Source: Pseudomonadota bacterium (lineage in GTDB: Bacteria > Pseudomonadota > Gammaproteobacteria > Steroidobacterales > Steroidobacteraceae). Taken from it: a stretch of DNA of 40,560 nucleotides. The translations under genes and the position numbers were made by a program. The stretch covers positions 1 through 40,560 of the forward strand of contig JAJYLP010000024.1 in assembly GCA_021787615.1 (NCBI GenBank). Direction: 5' to 3'. This document shows positions 1-8,682 of this stretch, one piece after another. The first letter of the stretch is position 1, and each line of letters opens with the position of its first letter. The notes beneath the pieces were generated by a model, which was not told the origin of the DNA, did no database searches, and was given only the letters and a program-made list of their open reading frames with translations.

Positions 1-623
1 ATGATGATCATGGTGGCGTCATAATCGTTGAGCACGCCCTCGAGCCACCGGATCGAGTGAATGTCGAGATTGTTGGTCGGTTCATCGAGCAGCAGCACGT
101 CCGGCTTCGAGAACAGAGCCTGCGCCAGCAGTACCCGCAGCTTCAATCCGGGCGCCACCTCACGCGTCGGCCGCTCATGCAGCGATTCATTGATCCCGAT
201 GTCGCTCAGGATACTGCTGGCGCGCGCCTCGGCGTCATAACCGCCGTACTCGCCGAATCTCACCTCGAGCTCCGCCGCCTTCATGTAATCCAGGTCGGTC
301 GCGTTCGGGTCGGCGTAGATTCGATCCCGCTCCTGCATGGCACGCCACATCTCGAGGTGGCCTTGCATCACCACGTCGAGCACACGCTCATCCTCGTAGG
401 CAAATTGATTTTGCTTGAGGGTGCCGAGGCGTCTCCCGGGTTGCAGCACCACATCGCCCGCACTTTGCTCGAGTTCGCCGCTCAGGATCTTCATGAGCGT
501 CGATTTGCCGCAACCGTTGGCGCCGATCAGGCCGTAGCGATTGCCATCTGTGAATTTGGCGGTGACTTGCTCAAACAGGGGTTTGGCCCCGAACTGCATC
601 GTGACGTTGAATGTGGAGAGCAT
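1..623 (-). CDS. ybiT: ABC-F family ATPase, YbiT-like (3' part outside window)
   Basis: Reading the minus strand from the ATG at 623 gives about 207 residues beginning [12 protein letters not shown] and running off the window edge. The Walker A is GANGCGKST (near residue 35) and the Walker B is [12 protein letters not shown] (near residue 185), preceded by an [16 protein letters not shown] signature region. The sequence follows E. coli YbiT closely, including the QFA(Y/F)E and RDRIYA segments, and this is why I prefer YbiT over Uup or EttA. ABC-F proteins are soluble twin-ATPase factors that act on the ribosome rather than transporters. The second ATPase domain lies to the left of the window. 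The Shine-Dalgarno is weak (GGACGG just before ATG). The signature motif is GLKLR rather than the classical LSGGE, as in YbiT. Confidence 0.9.
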   Translation of the reverse strand, partial: MLSTFNVTMQFGAKPLFEQVTAKFTDGNRYGLIGANGCGKSTLMKILSGELEQSAGDVVLQPGRRLGTLKQNQFAYEDERVLDVVMQGHLEMWRAMQERDRIYADPNATDLDYMKAAELEVRFGEYGGYDAEARASSILSDIGINESLHERPTREVAPGLKLRVLLAQALFSKPDVLLLDEPTNNLDIHSIRWLEGVLNDYDATMII

Positions 624-856
624 GTCCGTCCGTTCAATTGGTGCGGGCCAGGACCCGCCTGTACCTCGTACGTCAGGCCGTTCGCACAGGGTCTGGGCGC
701 GACGATCGTAAGGTCATACCCCGTCCTGCCGGGTGACCGGCGGCCGTCAGTTGCGAATGGGCCGGGGTGCCGCGCAGGGTGGCTCGCTGCGGGGCCGCGC
801 AGTCTAGTCGATGGGCGGCCTGCGTGCAACCAACTCGCGGGAACGGCTGAGCCGCT

Positions 857-1200
857 CTAGGGAAACCTTGCGCAGGCGGTAGCGAGCGCAGTCGTGGGTG
901 AGTAATTGGATCGGATCAGCATGCGGTTCGGCCCCGAACGCGCGGCGGAAGCCCGCCTGGCGGCCTTTGAAGGCCGCTCTGGCGGGTTTCCCCGCTCAGC
1001 ATCCACAACACGCGTTGCCTGTGGCGGCAGCAGCCGCCTGACCATGTACAAGTTTGCCAGCGCCGAGGCGGCGAACAGCCAAGCGGTCTGCTTGGGAAGG
1101 CCCCGGTGGCGCGCCTGGGTGAAATCCCAGAGGCGCTCCGCGACGTGAATGGCGTGCACCCTGAGAGCCCGGGTGGCCGAGCGCAGACGGTTAAGCCGAC
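857..1200 (-). pseudogene. Decayed IS5-type transposase C-terminal fragment
   Basis: On the minus strand this frame reads a stretch matching the C-terminal end of IS5-group DDE transposases: WDFTQARHRGLPKQTAWLF followed by ALANLYMVRRLL. In IS5 enzymes the equivalent is the region around (K/A)xRYRGLAKN and FALANLxMVRRxL. Upstream the frame continues back to about 1200 without a start or any recognisable catalytic DDE core, and no terminal inverted repeats were found. The usual VEHPFRVIKRQFG segment is scrambled (VHAIHVAERLWDF), so this is a remnant. It sits in the otherwise gene-free 624-1389 region between ybiT and the deacetylase gene. I see nothing else in that region. The family call rests on pattern memory only. 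Confidence 0.5.
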
Positions 1201-1389
1201 GCTGGTGTTCGGCCAGGGGGGCGTCCAGCGTTCAGGCTCTCTGCAGAACGCACGAGCAGCGTCGGACGATATCTCCCAATTGCCCGGAAGCGCAACGGCG
1301 CTTGCGTTCGGTGCGCGACGGCATCGTGGCAGTCAGAGCCCTTGAGCGCCACGAGTGGCGCGACTCTGATTAGAGCCAAAACACGGCGT

Positions 1390-2511
1390 TCACGGTGCGA
1401 GGTTCGGCCGGACCCGCTGCGTAAGATCCGAGACCGACTGGCGAATGGGGCGGTCCTGCGGCGGATCTGCGAGCGTGCTCAGCCACAGAGAATCAACCTC
1501 ATCCTCATCAATGAGATCGCATGACAGCCCCGCCAAAATGCGCCGGGCCGAGGGCGGCAATTCCTCCGGGATGCGCCTGCCGCTCAGCGTTGCCCATAGA
1601 CCGCTCCAGCACCGGGCCACGGTCCACGGGTTGTAACCCCCTCCTCCGAGCACGACCGCAGCCGGGGCAAGATCAATCAACTCCTCAACCGCTGCCCACA
1701 ACGCCCCGTTGCTCAATTCCATCCCGCACAACGGGTCACCGGCGAGCCCGTCCGCTCCGCAGGTAATGACTACCGCCTGCGGCCGCACATCGCGCGCGTA
1801 AGGCAACACGGCGGCGTGCATTAGAAATCGCAACTCCGCATCGTGAAAACCCTTGGGCACCGGAAAATTGACCGACCGACCGCCACCACGGTCATCCGCA
1901 CCGCCGGTGAACGGCCAGCGACCCGCCTCGTGAATCGAGAGAGTGTACAGGCGCGGATCGTCACACACGGCATCCTGGACGCCGTCACCGTGATGGGCGT
2001 CGAGATCGACGTACAGGATCCGACTCAAGCCGCGCTCTGCAAAGCGGCGCAGTGCAAATACCGGATCGTTGAAATAGCAGAACCCGCTGGCGCGGTCTGG
2101 TCGCCCGTGGTGAGTGCCACCGCTCGGGTGAAACACGATGTGTCCCTGCAGCGCAAGCTCCGCGGCCAGCAAAGAGCCGCCCACCGTAGCCGCCGCCCTG
2201 GAAAAGAGGCCGGGAAACAGCGGATTCTCACGCGTTCCAATCCTGAAGCGCTCGCGTATCCGCACGCTGGCGACACCGGCCGCCTCAGCCTCGCGCAGCG
2301 CCGAAATGTACTCGGCGTCGTGGAATTGGCTCAATTCAGCCACGGACGCTCGGGGACTCTCGCGTAGCTGGCCGGCATCGAGCCAGCCCAGCTCTGCGCA
2401 CAGCGCGAGCACCGTCGCCACGCGCGGGATCGCAAGAGGATGATCGCTCCCGAAGCCCGGCGCCTTCACCGCGGCACCGCCGATGAGCACCGCCGGACGG
2501 CCTGATCGCAT
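1390..2511 (-). CDS. Histone deacetylase-fold amidohydrolase (AcuC-like)
   Basis: A 373-residue protein of the zinc-dependent deacetylase superfamily. The AcuC-like N-terminus has GSDHPLAIPR near residues 21-30. The His dyad is GGTHHGR (His134, His135). Metal ligands are in YVDLDAHHGDG (Asp171, His173) and CGADGLAGDP (Asp254), and the transition-state Tyr is in GGGGYNPW (Tyr293). All catalytic positions are intact, so it should be active on an acetylated lysine or polyamine-type substrate; the substrate is not readable from sequence. The open frame extends upstream to 2634, but I chose the ATG at 2511: homologues start just before this point and GGGA precedes it. It appears to be a single-gene unit. 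AcuC proteins elsewhere deacetylate acetyl-CoA synthetase, but no acs gene is visible here. Confidence 0.88.
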   Translation of the reverse strand: MRSGRPAVLIGGAAVKAPGFGSDHPLAIPRVATVLALCAELGWLDAGQLRESPRASVAELSQFHDAEYISALREAEAAGVASVRIRERFRIGTRENPLFPGLFSRAAATVGGSLLAAELALQGHIVFHPSGGTHHGRPDRASGFCYFNDPVFALRRFAERGLSRILYVDLDAHHGDGVQDAVCDDPRLYTLSIHEAGRWPFTGGADDRGGGRSVNFPVPKGFHDAELRFLMHAAVLPYARDVRPQAVVITCGADGLAGDPLCGMELSNGALWAAVEELIDLAPAAVVLGGGGYNPWTVARCWSGLWATLSGRRIPEELPPSARRILAGLSCDLIDEDEVDSLWLSTLADPPQDRPIRQSVSDLTQRVRPNLAP

Positions 2512-3227
2512 GCGTTTCGATTCCCAGTGAAGTGACTCTGGAGACGAGCACTCTATCGAATGTGGCCATGCACCGATTGATGAATCGCGCGGTCGGGAGC
2601 CGCCGAATCCGGCGCCGGATCGGCATGGGCTCACCGGCTACCGATTGGGGAAGCACGGTCATGAAGAGACGTTCAGGATCGGAACGAGTTCCTCTGAGGC
2701 GGTGATCCGAGAGCCGGGCTGGGCATCAGCAGGATGCGCCCACTGCGCCGGTCCCATGAGTTCGCCGATGCGGCGCTTGAGATCGTTTGCATCACACAAG
2801 AAGGCTGCGAAGAGCCCTGCCTCCATCTCTGCGTCGCCTGAGCGCGCTGCGACGTTGCGCCGGTGGCCCGCCCGAGCCAGCCCGCGCAATTTTCCGCGGG
2901 AAGGTCCCGCGGGTCGTGTACGCATTGCAAGACCGGAAGGCGATTCTCAGAACGATAGCCATGCCGCCGAGGCGCGGCAGGCGCCAAGGCGCACGCCGCA
3001 TTGTAGAGCGGATCAGACTGCCCGTAGATGCCGAGCCCCGCCGTCTCAGCACCGTTCAGTCTCGCACGTCCGCAACGCGCCAGGCCGTCGAACTCGATTC
3101 GCGATTGAGCTCGGCAGGCCGGCCCATCCGATACGGCCCGCTCGGCGCCCTGCTCGGATACGATTGCTTGCCGTCCTGCGCCATCGCCAGGCAAGCCGTA
3201 CCGCGCACAGCAGGGCGCGTGAGGCAT
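2512..3227. other. 716-bp region with no supported gene
   Basis: Several overlapping open frames exist on both strands, but none resembles a known family, has a convincing ribosome binding site, or ends in a way that fits its neighbours. A minus-strand frame ending at 2659 has a protein-like tail (AAFLCDANDLKRRIGELMG), which could be the end of a decayed gene. I cannot assign it. No repeats or RNA genes were recognised. Confidence 0.4.
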
Positions 3228-3611
3228 TTACTTCGGATCGCTCCATGCGTCAAAGTCCTCCAGCGAATACAGTGGGCGGATCTCCACTTCGCAATCCGTC
3301 GCCGCCGGATTGGGGCTCCTCTTCACCCATTCGACGGCCTCGTCGATGGACTTCACGTCCCACAGCGAGAAGCCTGCGACCACTTCCTTCGTCTCGGAGA
3401 ATGGACCGTCGATCACCGTGCGGCTCTTGCCTGAGAATTGCACGCGCTTGGCAAAGCGGGTTGGCTTCAGTCCGCCGAATACTTGCTCCTTGATGATGCC
3501 GGCGGCGATGAGGGCCTCGGTATACTTGGCCATCGCCTCCATCGCCTCTGGGCTGGGCGGCACACCGGCTTCAGTGTCGTGGGTCGCCTTAACGAAAACC
3601 ATGACTTTCAT
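3228..3611 (-). CDS. YCII/DGPF-domain protein
   Basis: A 127-residue protein of the YCII-related family. It begins MKVMVFVKATHD and carries the hallmark DGPF motif (residues 68-71) followed by SETKEVVAGF. The family has a dimeric alpha/beta ferredoxin-like fold; members are often called DGPF proteins and their biochemical role is poorly known. The ATG at 3611 is chosen because GGGAG lies about 6 nt upstream and homologues start here; the longer open frame to 3755 would run through the promoter region. It is divergent from an ECF42-type sigma factor gene, a partnership that is characteristic of the ECF42 group. A TGTCGG-N17-CGTC promoter candidate lies 38-64 nt upstream, so it is probably a direct target of that sigma factor. 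Confidence 0.88.
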   Translation of the reverse strand: MKVMVFVKATHDTEAGVPPSPEAMEAMAKYTEALIAAGIIKEQVFGGLKPTRFAKRVQFSGKSRTVIDGPFSETKEVVAGFSLWDVKSIDEAVEWVKRSPNPAATDCEVEIRPLYSLEDFDAWSDPK

Positions 3612-3648
3612 TGCGCATCTCCCGGTTGGGGTGGATTTCGCTTCTAAG

Positions 3649-3675
3649 GACGTCCCACGGTTGTCCCTGCCGACA
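3649..3675 (-). promoter_or_regulatory. Candidate ECF42-type promoter of the DGPF gene
   Basis: On the minus strand the -35 candidate TGTCGG occupies 3675-3670 and the -10 candidate CGTC occupies 3652-3649, separated by exactly 17 nt. Transcription would begin near 3642, giving a leader of about 30 nt that contains the GGGAG ribosome binding site. The same motif and spacing recur in front of the divergent sigma factor gene. I recall ECF42 promoters described as TGTCGA-like at -35 and CG(A/T)C at -10, which fits. Confidence 0.65.
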
Positions 3676-3699
3676 ATGGCCAGGAAATTATTTGTACCC

Positions 3700-3726
3700 T
3701 GTCGGTTGGGAGTGTAATCCATCGTC
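3700..3726 (+). promoter_or_regulatory. Candidate autoregulatory promoter of the ECF42-type sigma gene
   Basis: TGTCGG at 3700-3705 and CGTC at 3723-3726, again separated by exactly 17 nt. The predicted transcription start is near 3733, only about five bases before the ATG at 3738. No Shine-Dalgarno is present, so the mRNA would be leaderless or nearly so. Confidence 0.62.
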
Positions 3727-3737
3727 CTTGACCCCAG

Positions 3738-4973
3738 ATGCACGATCCGGCGCACATCGATAGCGCGATCTTAGGGGCCCGGCCGAAGGCCATCGCAGCC
3801 TTGTTGCGGTATTTCCGTGATTTAGACTCCGCCGAGGAGGCCTTTCAGGAAGCCTGCCTTCGGGCGCTGCAGACCTGGCCGCATAAAGGCCCGCCCCGGA
3901 ACCCCACGGCGTGGCTCATCATGGTCGGGCGCAATGCGGCCCTGGACGCCAGGCGCCGCACCCGCTGCACCGAACCCTTACCTGATGCGGATGCCCTCAC
4001 GGACGCCCGCGACGAGCTGACTGCGGAACGCCTCGACGAGAGTCACTACGGAGACGACATCCTGCGGCTGTTGTTCGTGTGCGGGCACCCCACCTTGCCC
4101 GCGACCCAGCAGATTGCCCTCGCACTGCGCATCGTCTCTGGGCTCACGGTCGAGCAGATCGCCAAAGCGTTCTTGGTGTCTCCCGCTGCGATGGAGCAGC
4201 GCATAACCCGCGCCAAGCGGGCGATTGCCGATGTTGGCGTCGAGTTTGACACGCCCGGCGCCGCCGAGCGGCGCACCCGACTCGCCGCGGTTTCGACGAT
4301 GATCTATCTCATCTTCAATGAGGGCTACGGCAGCACCCCGGACAGCGCCGCGGCGCGCGAAGCGCTTGCGGCCGAAGCCATTCGCCTGGGGCGGTTGCTG
4401 TTGAGCCTTTTCCCAGCCGATCCAGAGGTGTTCGGTCTTCTGGCTTTGATGCTGCTGCAGCACTCCCGCGCGCCGGCACGCTTCGATGCCCACGGCGAGA
4501 TCGTATTGCTCGATGAGCAGGATCGGAGCCGCTGGAATCGGGCGCTCATCGATGAGGGGCGGCTGTTGCTGGAAAGAGCCGCCGTCTACCGCAACCCGGG
4601 TCCTTATCAACTCCAGGCGGCCGTTGCGGCGCTCCATGCCCGCGCGGCCCGTTCCGAAGAGACGCCGTGGAAGGAGATCGATTCGCTGTATCAGGTGCTC
4701 GAAGCGCTGCAGCCCTCACCCGTGGTGACGCTCAATCGAGCCGTGGCGGTGTGGAAGCTGCATGGTTCCGAGGCCGCATTAGCGATGATCGACCCGTTGA
4801 GGAGCGAGCTGGATGCGTATTTCTATCTGCACGGGCTGCGTGGCACGCTCCTTAAGGAGCTCAATCGGCTCGATGAAGCCCGCGATGCGTTGCATCGTGC
4901 CATCGCCCTTGCGAATTCCGCGGCGGAAGCCAAATTGATTCGCCGCGAGCTCGATGCGCTCTCGATGGCGTGA
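3738..4973 (+). CDS. ECF42-type RNA polymerase sigma factor with C-terminal helical-repeat domain
   Basis: A 411-residue sigma factor. Region 2 lies near residues 15-75 (RYFRDLDSAEEAFQEAC, then NPTAWLIMVGRNAALD). Region 4 lies near 120-165, with the helix-turn-helix LTVEQIAKAFLVSPAAMEQR. Beyond it is a domain of roughly 240 residues that starts with YLIFNEGYG (190-198), the diagnostic motif of the ECF42 group, and continues as TPR-like helices to the C-terminus. In this group the extension is needed for activity and replaces a separate anti-sigma factor. No anti-sigma gene is adjacent. The partner is the divergent DGPF protein gene. The start is the first ATG in the frame and matches family N-termini. 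The stimulus is unknown. Confidence 0.9.
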   Translation: MHDPAHIDSAILGARPKAIAALLRYFRDLDSAEEAFQEACLRALQTWPHKGPPRNPTAWLIMVGRNAALDARRRTRCTEPLPDADALTDARDELTAERLDESHYGDDILRLLFVCGHPTLPATQQIALALRIVSGLTVEQIAKAFLVSPAAMEQRITRAKRAIADVGVEFDTPGAAERRTRLAAVSTMIYLIFNEGYGSTPDSAAAREALAAEAIRLGRLLLSLFPADPEVFGLLALMLLQHSRAPARFDAHGEIVLLDEQDRSRWNRALIDEGRLLLERAAVYRNPGPYQLQAAVAALHARAARSEETPWKEIDSLYQVLEALQPSPVVTLNRAVAVWKLHGSEAALAMIDPLRSELDAYFYLHGLRGTLLKELNRLDEARDALHRAIALANSAAEAKLIRRELDALSMA

Positions 4974-5197
4974 ATGCCTGCCCGTTTTTTCTCGCAGCGC
5001 GGCGGTTCGAGGTGCCTCGCCCAGGCGCTGCTTTAATCGCCCCAGCGAGCGAGCGCACACGACGGATTTCACGCCCACCTCAACAGGCGGCCCGAGGAGC
5101 CGCCGCTCACGCACCCCGGGTCCAATCCGTTGACCCGTCATCCGTAGCGATTGCCCCGTCAACGACGTACGCACGAGCAGCGGCGGCAATGGGACCT

Positions 5198-5707
5198 TCA
5201 CACCGGTGGCGATATGGCCGTGACGATCCCCTGCAGGATGCGCACCGGGCTCGGAGGGCAGCCCGGCACCGCCACGTCCACCGGGATGACGTTCGAGACC
5301 CGCCCCAGCGAGGCGGGGCATTCCCCGAGCATGCCGCCCGTGCAGCCACAATCCCCGAGCGCCACGACCAGTTTGGGATGCGGCACGGCCGCATAGACGC
5401 GCTGCAGCGGCGCTTCCATGTTCTTCACCACCGGTCCGGTCACCAGCAGCAGATCCGCATGGCGGGGGCTTGCCACGAAGCGAATGTTGCAGCCCTCCAG
5501 GTTGTAATACGGGTTGCCGAGCGCGTGGATCTCGAGCTCGCAGCCGTTGCAGGACCCCGCATCCACGTGACGGATGCACAATGCCCTGCCGAGCACCGCG
5601 ACAATTCTCTCGTCAAGCGCGCGGCGCACGCGCAGCAGCTCCTCGGGCCCTGGCGGCAGCTCCGAGACGAGGCCGACGGAGGCGATCTTGCGCAGCGTCT
5701 TGAGCAT
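5198..5707 (-). CDS. hyfI: Hydrogenase-4/Ehr-type small subunit (NuoB/HyfI-like)
   Basis: A 169-residue homologue of HyfI/HycG and NuoB, the subunit that carries the N2-type 4Fe-4S cluster at the junction of the peripheral and membrane arms. Candidate ligands are all present: SCNGCELE (Cys53, Cys56), ALGDCGCTGG (Cys120) and VPGCPPSP (Cys150). It is the last gene of the six-gene operon and starts 3 nt after the large-subunit stop codon. About 220 bp with no recognisable gene follow before the convergent sigma factor gene. Because the large subunit has lost its NiFe site, the cluster cannot be passing electrons to a hydrogenase centre. It may instead couple an unknown redox partner or quinone-like substrate to the membrane arm. 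Confidence 0.9.
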   Translation of the reverse strand: MLKTLRKIASVGLVSELPPGPEELLRVRRALDERIVAVLGRALCIRHVDAGSCNGCELEIHALGNPYYNLEGCNIRFVASPRHADLLLVTGPVVKNMEAPLQRVYAAVPHPKLVVALGDCGCTGGMLGECPASLGRVSNVIPVDVAVPGCPPSPVRILQGIVTAISPPV

Positions 5708-5710
5708 TCT

Positions 5711-7186
5711 CTACAGATCCACGCCGCTATAGGTGAGGTTGAACGATTTGTTGATCAGCGGGAAGTCCGGCACGATGTTGCCCAGGATGGCGTACTCGAG
5801 TGCCGGCCAGTTCTGCCATGAGGGATCGTGCGCGTGACAGCGGCGAATCGAGCCCTCCGGCCCCGCCTGCAGCGCCACGAGCACTGGCCCGCGCCACCCC
5901 TCGATGAGACCCACGCCGATGGCATCGGCGGCCGGCGCAGCGACCGTTACCGCGTGCTCCCCTGCGGGCAGTGCCGCCAGCAGCCGCCTCACCAGCCGGC
6001 CGGACTCCTGTGCCTCCTCGAAACGAACCGCCACCCGGGCCGCGACGTCCCCGCCCTGTTGCACGATCTTCGCAACCGCCAGCTCCGTGTATGGCGCGCA
6101 CGGCAGGTCCACGCGCGCATCGCGCGCCTGCCCGCTGGCGCGCCCCGCGAGCCCGAGCACGCCGAGCCGGGCGGCAAGCTCTGGCGTCAGGCAGCCAGCG
6201 CCCGTGAAGCGATCGCGCACGCCCTCGTGCTCGTCGTAGATGCCGCGCAATTCGATAGTCTCGGTGCAGACGGCGCGCACCCCATCGGCCAAGGCGTGAG
6301 CCGCCTGAGTCGACACATCGACTGCCATGCCGCCCGGCACGACCATGTCGAACAGATAGCGCCGGCCGAACGCGGCCGACACCGCCCGCAACAGATCCTC
6401 CTTGAGGCGGGAGAACTGCGCCAGTCCGAATGCAAACCCGGCGTCGTTCCCAAGCGCACCGAGGTCGCCGAGATGATTGGCGAGTCGCTCGAGCTCGAGG
6501 CACACCGCGCGAAGCCAGGCGGCCCGCGGCGGCAGCGCACAGCCGCTCATGCCCTCGAGAGCCTGGCAGTAGGCCCAGGAAAACGCCACCGCCGAGTCGC
6601 CTGACACGCGCGCGGCCAGCCGATGGCCCTGCAGAATGGGCAGCTGCGTGAAGCGCTGCTCGAGGCCCTTGTGCACGTATCCCAGGTGCTCCTCGAGCCT
6701 CAGCACCTTCTCGCCCACGACCGAGAAGCGGAAGTGCCCCGGCTCGATGATGCCGGCATGGACCGGTCCGACGCCGATCTCATGGACACCCTCCCCGTCC
6801 ACCCGCACGAACTCATACGGCGCATCGTGATTCAGCCAGGGCCTGAGGTCAGGGTCGCTCGAGCGCACGCCGGACAGGTCGAAAGCGGCGCGTTGCAGGC
6901 GGGATGCGGCAGGAAAGATGTCCTCGAGCCCCGGGTAGCAGACGGACTCGCCGCCGCAGGGCAGCGCGAGTTCCGCGACCAGCACCCCCAAATCCGTCAG
7001 ATACGCGCCGTAAACTGCCGCATCGCCCGCCGGTTCGCGGCTTGCCCACAGCGTGTGCAGCACGCCGCCCGAGTCGGCGACATCGCTCGCCACCTGCAGC
7101 CATTGCTCGGCGCCGACGCCGAGGCCACGCACGCTCGATGCGCCCGCAATCTTGTGCGCGCCGTCCCACCAACGCTTCAGCGGCAT
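5711..7186 (-). CDS. hyfG: Ehr-type large subunit (HyfG/NuoCD-like) lacking the NiFe ligands
   Basis: A 491-residue protein. Its N-terminal NuoC-like part (about 1-125) contains FPAASRLQRAAFDLSG, and its NuoD/HycE-like part (about 130-491) contains VGPVHAGIIEPGHFRF. In NiFe hydrogenases the active-site metals are held by RxCGxC and, at the C-terminus, DPCxxC. Here the first motif reads RVSGDS (Ser195, Ser198), and the C-terminal one, aligned on NIVxDxPLI, reads NLTYSG (Thr485, Gly488). All four cysteines are gone, so it cannot bind the NiFe centre. The protein ends right after the second motif, without the cleavable tail of hydrogenases. TGAGGAG lies just upstream of the ATG. This pattern defines Ehr complexes; database names such as hydrogenase would be misleading. 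Confidence 0.9.
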   Translation of the reverse strand: MPLKRWWDGAHKIAGASSVRGLGVGAEQWLQVASDVADSGGVLHTLWASREPAGDAAVYGAYLTDLGVLVAELALPCGGESVCYPGLEDIFPAASRLQRAAFDLSGVRSSDPDLRPWLNHDAPYEFVRVDGEGVHEIGVGPVHAGIIEPGHFRFSVVGEKVLRLEEHLGYVHKGLEQRFTQLPILQGHRLAARVSGDSAVAFSWAYCQALEGMSGCALPPRAAWLRAVCLELERLANHLGDLGALGNDAGFAFGLAQFSRLKEDLLRAVSAAFGRRYLFDMVVPGGMAVDVSTQAAHALADGVRAVCTETIELRGIYDEHEGVRDRFTGAGCLTPELAARLGVLGLAGRASGQARDARVDLPCAPYTELAVAKIVQQGGDVAARVAVRFEEAQESGRLVRRLLAALPAGEHAVTVAAPAADAIGVGLIEGWRGPVLVALQAGPEGSIRRCHAHDPSWQNWPALEYAILGNIVPDFPLINKSFNLTYSGVDL

Positions 7187-7223
7187 CGGCTGCTCCTCAG
7201 TCGGCGAATCGCCTCGTCCATCG

Positions 7224-8681
7224 CTACGGCCCCCCGATCAGGTGCGCGGCCGCGCGGTACCAGTCGGCGAGGTATGGCGGAATATACAGGCCCAGCAGCA
7301 GCACGATGGCGAGGTGGGCGAACACCGGCAGCAGAGCCGGCGGGTGCGGCAGGCGCCGCCCGCTGGTCTCGCCGAACACCATGGGCTGCACCTTGGAGAA
7401 GATGGCCGCGAAAGCCACGGCGAGCGCCGCCAGCAGAATGGGTGTCGCCCAGGGCTGAGTGCGCATGGCCGTCGTCAGGATCAGGAACTCGCTCGTGAAC
7501 ACCCCAAAGGGCGGCACGCCAAGGATGGCGAGCGAGCCGAGCATCAGCCCCCAGCCCACCGTGGGCGAGAGCGTGATGAGGCCGCGGATGTGCTCCATCA
7601 GCTGGGTGCCGGTCTTCTGCGCGGCGTGGCCGGCGGTGAAGAAGATCGAGGATTTCGTCAGCGAATGCACCGTCATGTGCAGCAGCGCCGCGAAGTTCGC
7701 GATCGGCCCGCCCATGCCAAAGGCGAAGGTCGCGATGCCCATGTGCTCGATGGAGGAATAGGCGAACAGCCGCTTGATATCGCGCTGCCGCCACAGCAGC
7801 AGCGAGGCGAGCACCACCGAGAGCAGCCCGAAGCCCATGAGCATCATCGATGGGAGCTCGGAGTGCAGCGAGCCCTCCACCAGCACCTTGCTGCGCACCA
7901 CCGCGTAAAGGGCGACATTGAGCAGCAGGCCCGAGAGCACGGCCGAGATGGGCGTCGGGCCCTCGGCGTGCGCATCCGGCAGCCAGCTGTGCAGCGGCAC
8001 GAGGCCCACCTTGGTGCCGTAGCCGATCAGCAGGAACACGAATGCCAGCGTCAGCACGGTCGGCTCGAGCTGTGCCTTCACCGCATCGAGATGCGTCCAG
8101 AGCAGCGCCGTCATGCCCTGCGCGCCGAGCACCTTTTCGGCCGCGACGTACAGCAGGATGGTCCCGAACAGTGCCTGAGCGATGCCGACGCCGCACAGGA
8201 TGAAGTATTTCCAGCCCGCCTCGAGGCTGCCCGGTGTGCGGTATAGAGTCACCAGCAGGACGGTCGAGAGCGTTGCGCCCTCCATCGCCACCCACATCAA
8301 CCCCATGTTGTTGGTTGTCAGCGCCAGCAGCATGGTGAACATGAACAGCTGATACATGCTGTGGTAGAGCCGCAACCTCCCTGAGCTCAGGCGGCCATGC
8401 TCCAGCTCCACACGCATGTAGGGGCGCGAGAACAGCGCCGTGGTCAGCCCCACGAACGCTGTCAGCGCCACGAGAAAGACATTGAAGGGATCGATGAAGA
8501 ACTGCTCTTCCCCGAGCAGCAGATCGCCGTGACGGATCACCCGCACCACGAGCGCGCACGCGGCGAGGAGCGTTCCCAGGCTGAACAGTGCGTTGATCTC
8601 GGGCGCACGGCGGTCGGCCCCGATGAGGCCGAGCACGGCGGCGCCCGCGATGGGCAGAGTCAGAAGCAGCAGCAGCTCCAT
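7224..8681 (-). CDS. hyfF: Antiporter-like membrane subunit, HyfF/NuoN-type
   Basis: A 485-residue polytopic membrane protein of the Mrp/NuoL-M-N proton-translocating family. Residues expected for ion pumping are present: Glu134 in LMWVAMEGATL and Lys224 in GYGTKVGLVPLHSWLP, followed by DAHAEGPTPISA. The length and gene position, between a HyfE-like and a HyfG-like gene, match HyfF. It starts one base after the hyfE-like stop and ends 37 nt before the large subunit gene. It should form part of the membrane arm and move protons or sodium ions. Confidence 0.9.
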   Translation of the reverse strand: MELLLLLTLPIAGAAVLGLIGADRRAPEINALFSLGTLLAACALVVRVIRHGDLLLGEEQFFIDPFNVFLVALTAFVGLTTALFSRPYMRVELEHGRLSSGRLRLYHSMYQLFMFTMLLALTTNNMGLMWVAMEGATLSTVLLVTLYRTPGSLEAGWKYFILCGVGIAQALFGTILLYVAAEKVLGAQGMTALLWTHLDAVKAQLEPTVLTLAFVFLLIGYGTKVGLVPLHSWLPDAHAEGPTPISAVLSGLLLNVALYAVVRSKVLVEGSLHSELPSMMLMGFGLLSVVLASLLLWRQRDIKRLFAYSSIEHMGIATFAFGMGGPIANFAALLHMTVHSLTKSSIFFTAGHAAQKTGTQLMEHIRGLITLSPTVGWGLMLGSLAILGVPPFGVFTSEFLILTTAMRTQPWATPILLAALAVAFAAIFSKVQPMVFGETSGRRLPHPPALLPVFAHLAIVLLLGLYIPPYLADWYRAAAHLIGGP

Positions 8682-8682
8682 C

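Noticed and set aside
901-920. TTGGA-TCGG-ATCAG as an FNR box
   Set aside because: Two or more mismatches, and it does not precede any supported gene.
1165-1230. GGGTGGCCGAGCGCAGACGG resembles the 5' half of a Leu/Ser tRNA
   Set aside because: No T-arm (GGTTCRA), acceptor-stem partner or anticodon stem can be found downstream; the stretch is part of the transposase relic frame.
4983-4988. Six-T run after the ECF42 gene as an intrinsic terminator
   Set aside because: No stable hairpin of useful length precedes the run.
5000-5030. GGTTCGAGGTGCC looks like a tRNA T-arm
   Set aside because: No D-arm, anticodon arm or matching acceptor stem surrounds it.
5711-7186. Calling the large subunit a functional NiFe hydrogenase or formate hydrogenlyase component
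   Set aside because: All four active-site cysteines are substituted and no formate dehydrogenase or hydrogenase maturation gene is present.
7053-8246. Long plus-strand open frames opposite the Ehr operon (for example 397 codons)
   Set aside because: They are antisense shadows of high-GC genes, rich in His, Arg and Gln, without family resemblance or ribosome binding sites; the opposite strand encodes clear membrane subunits.
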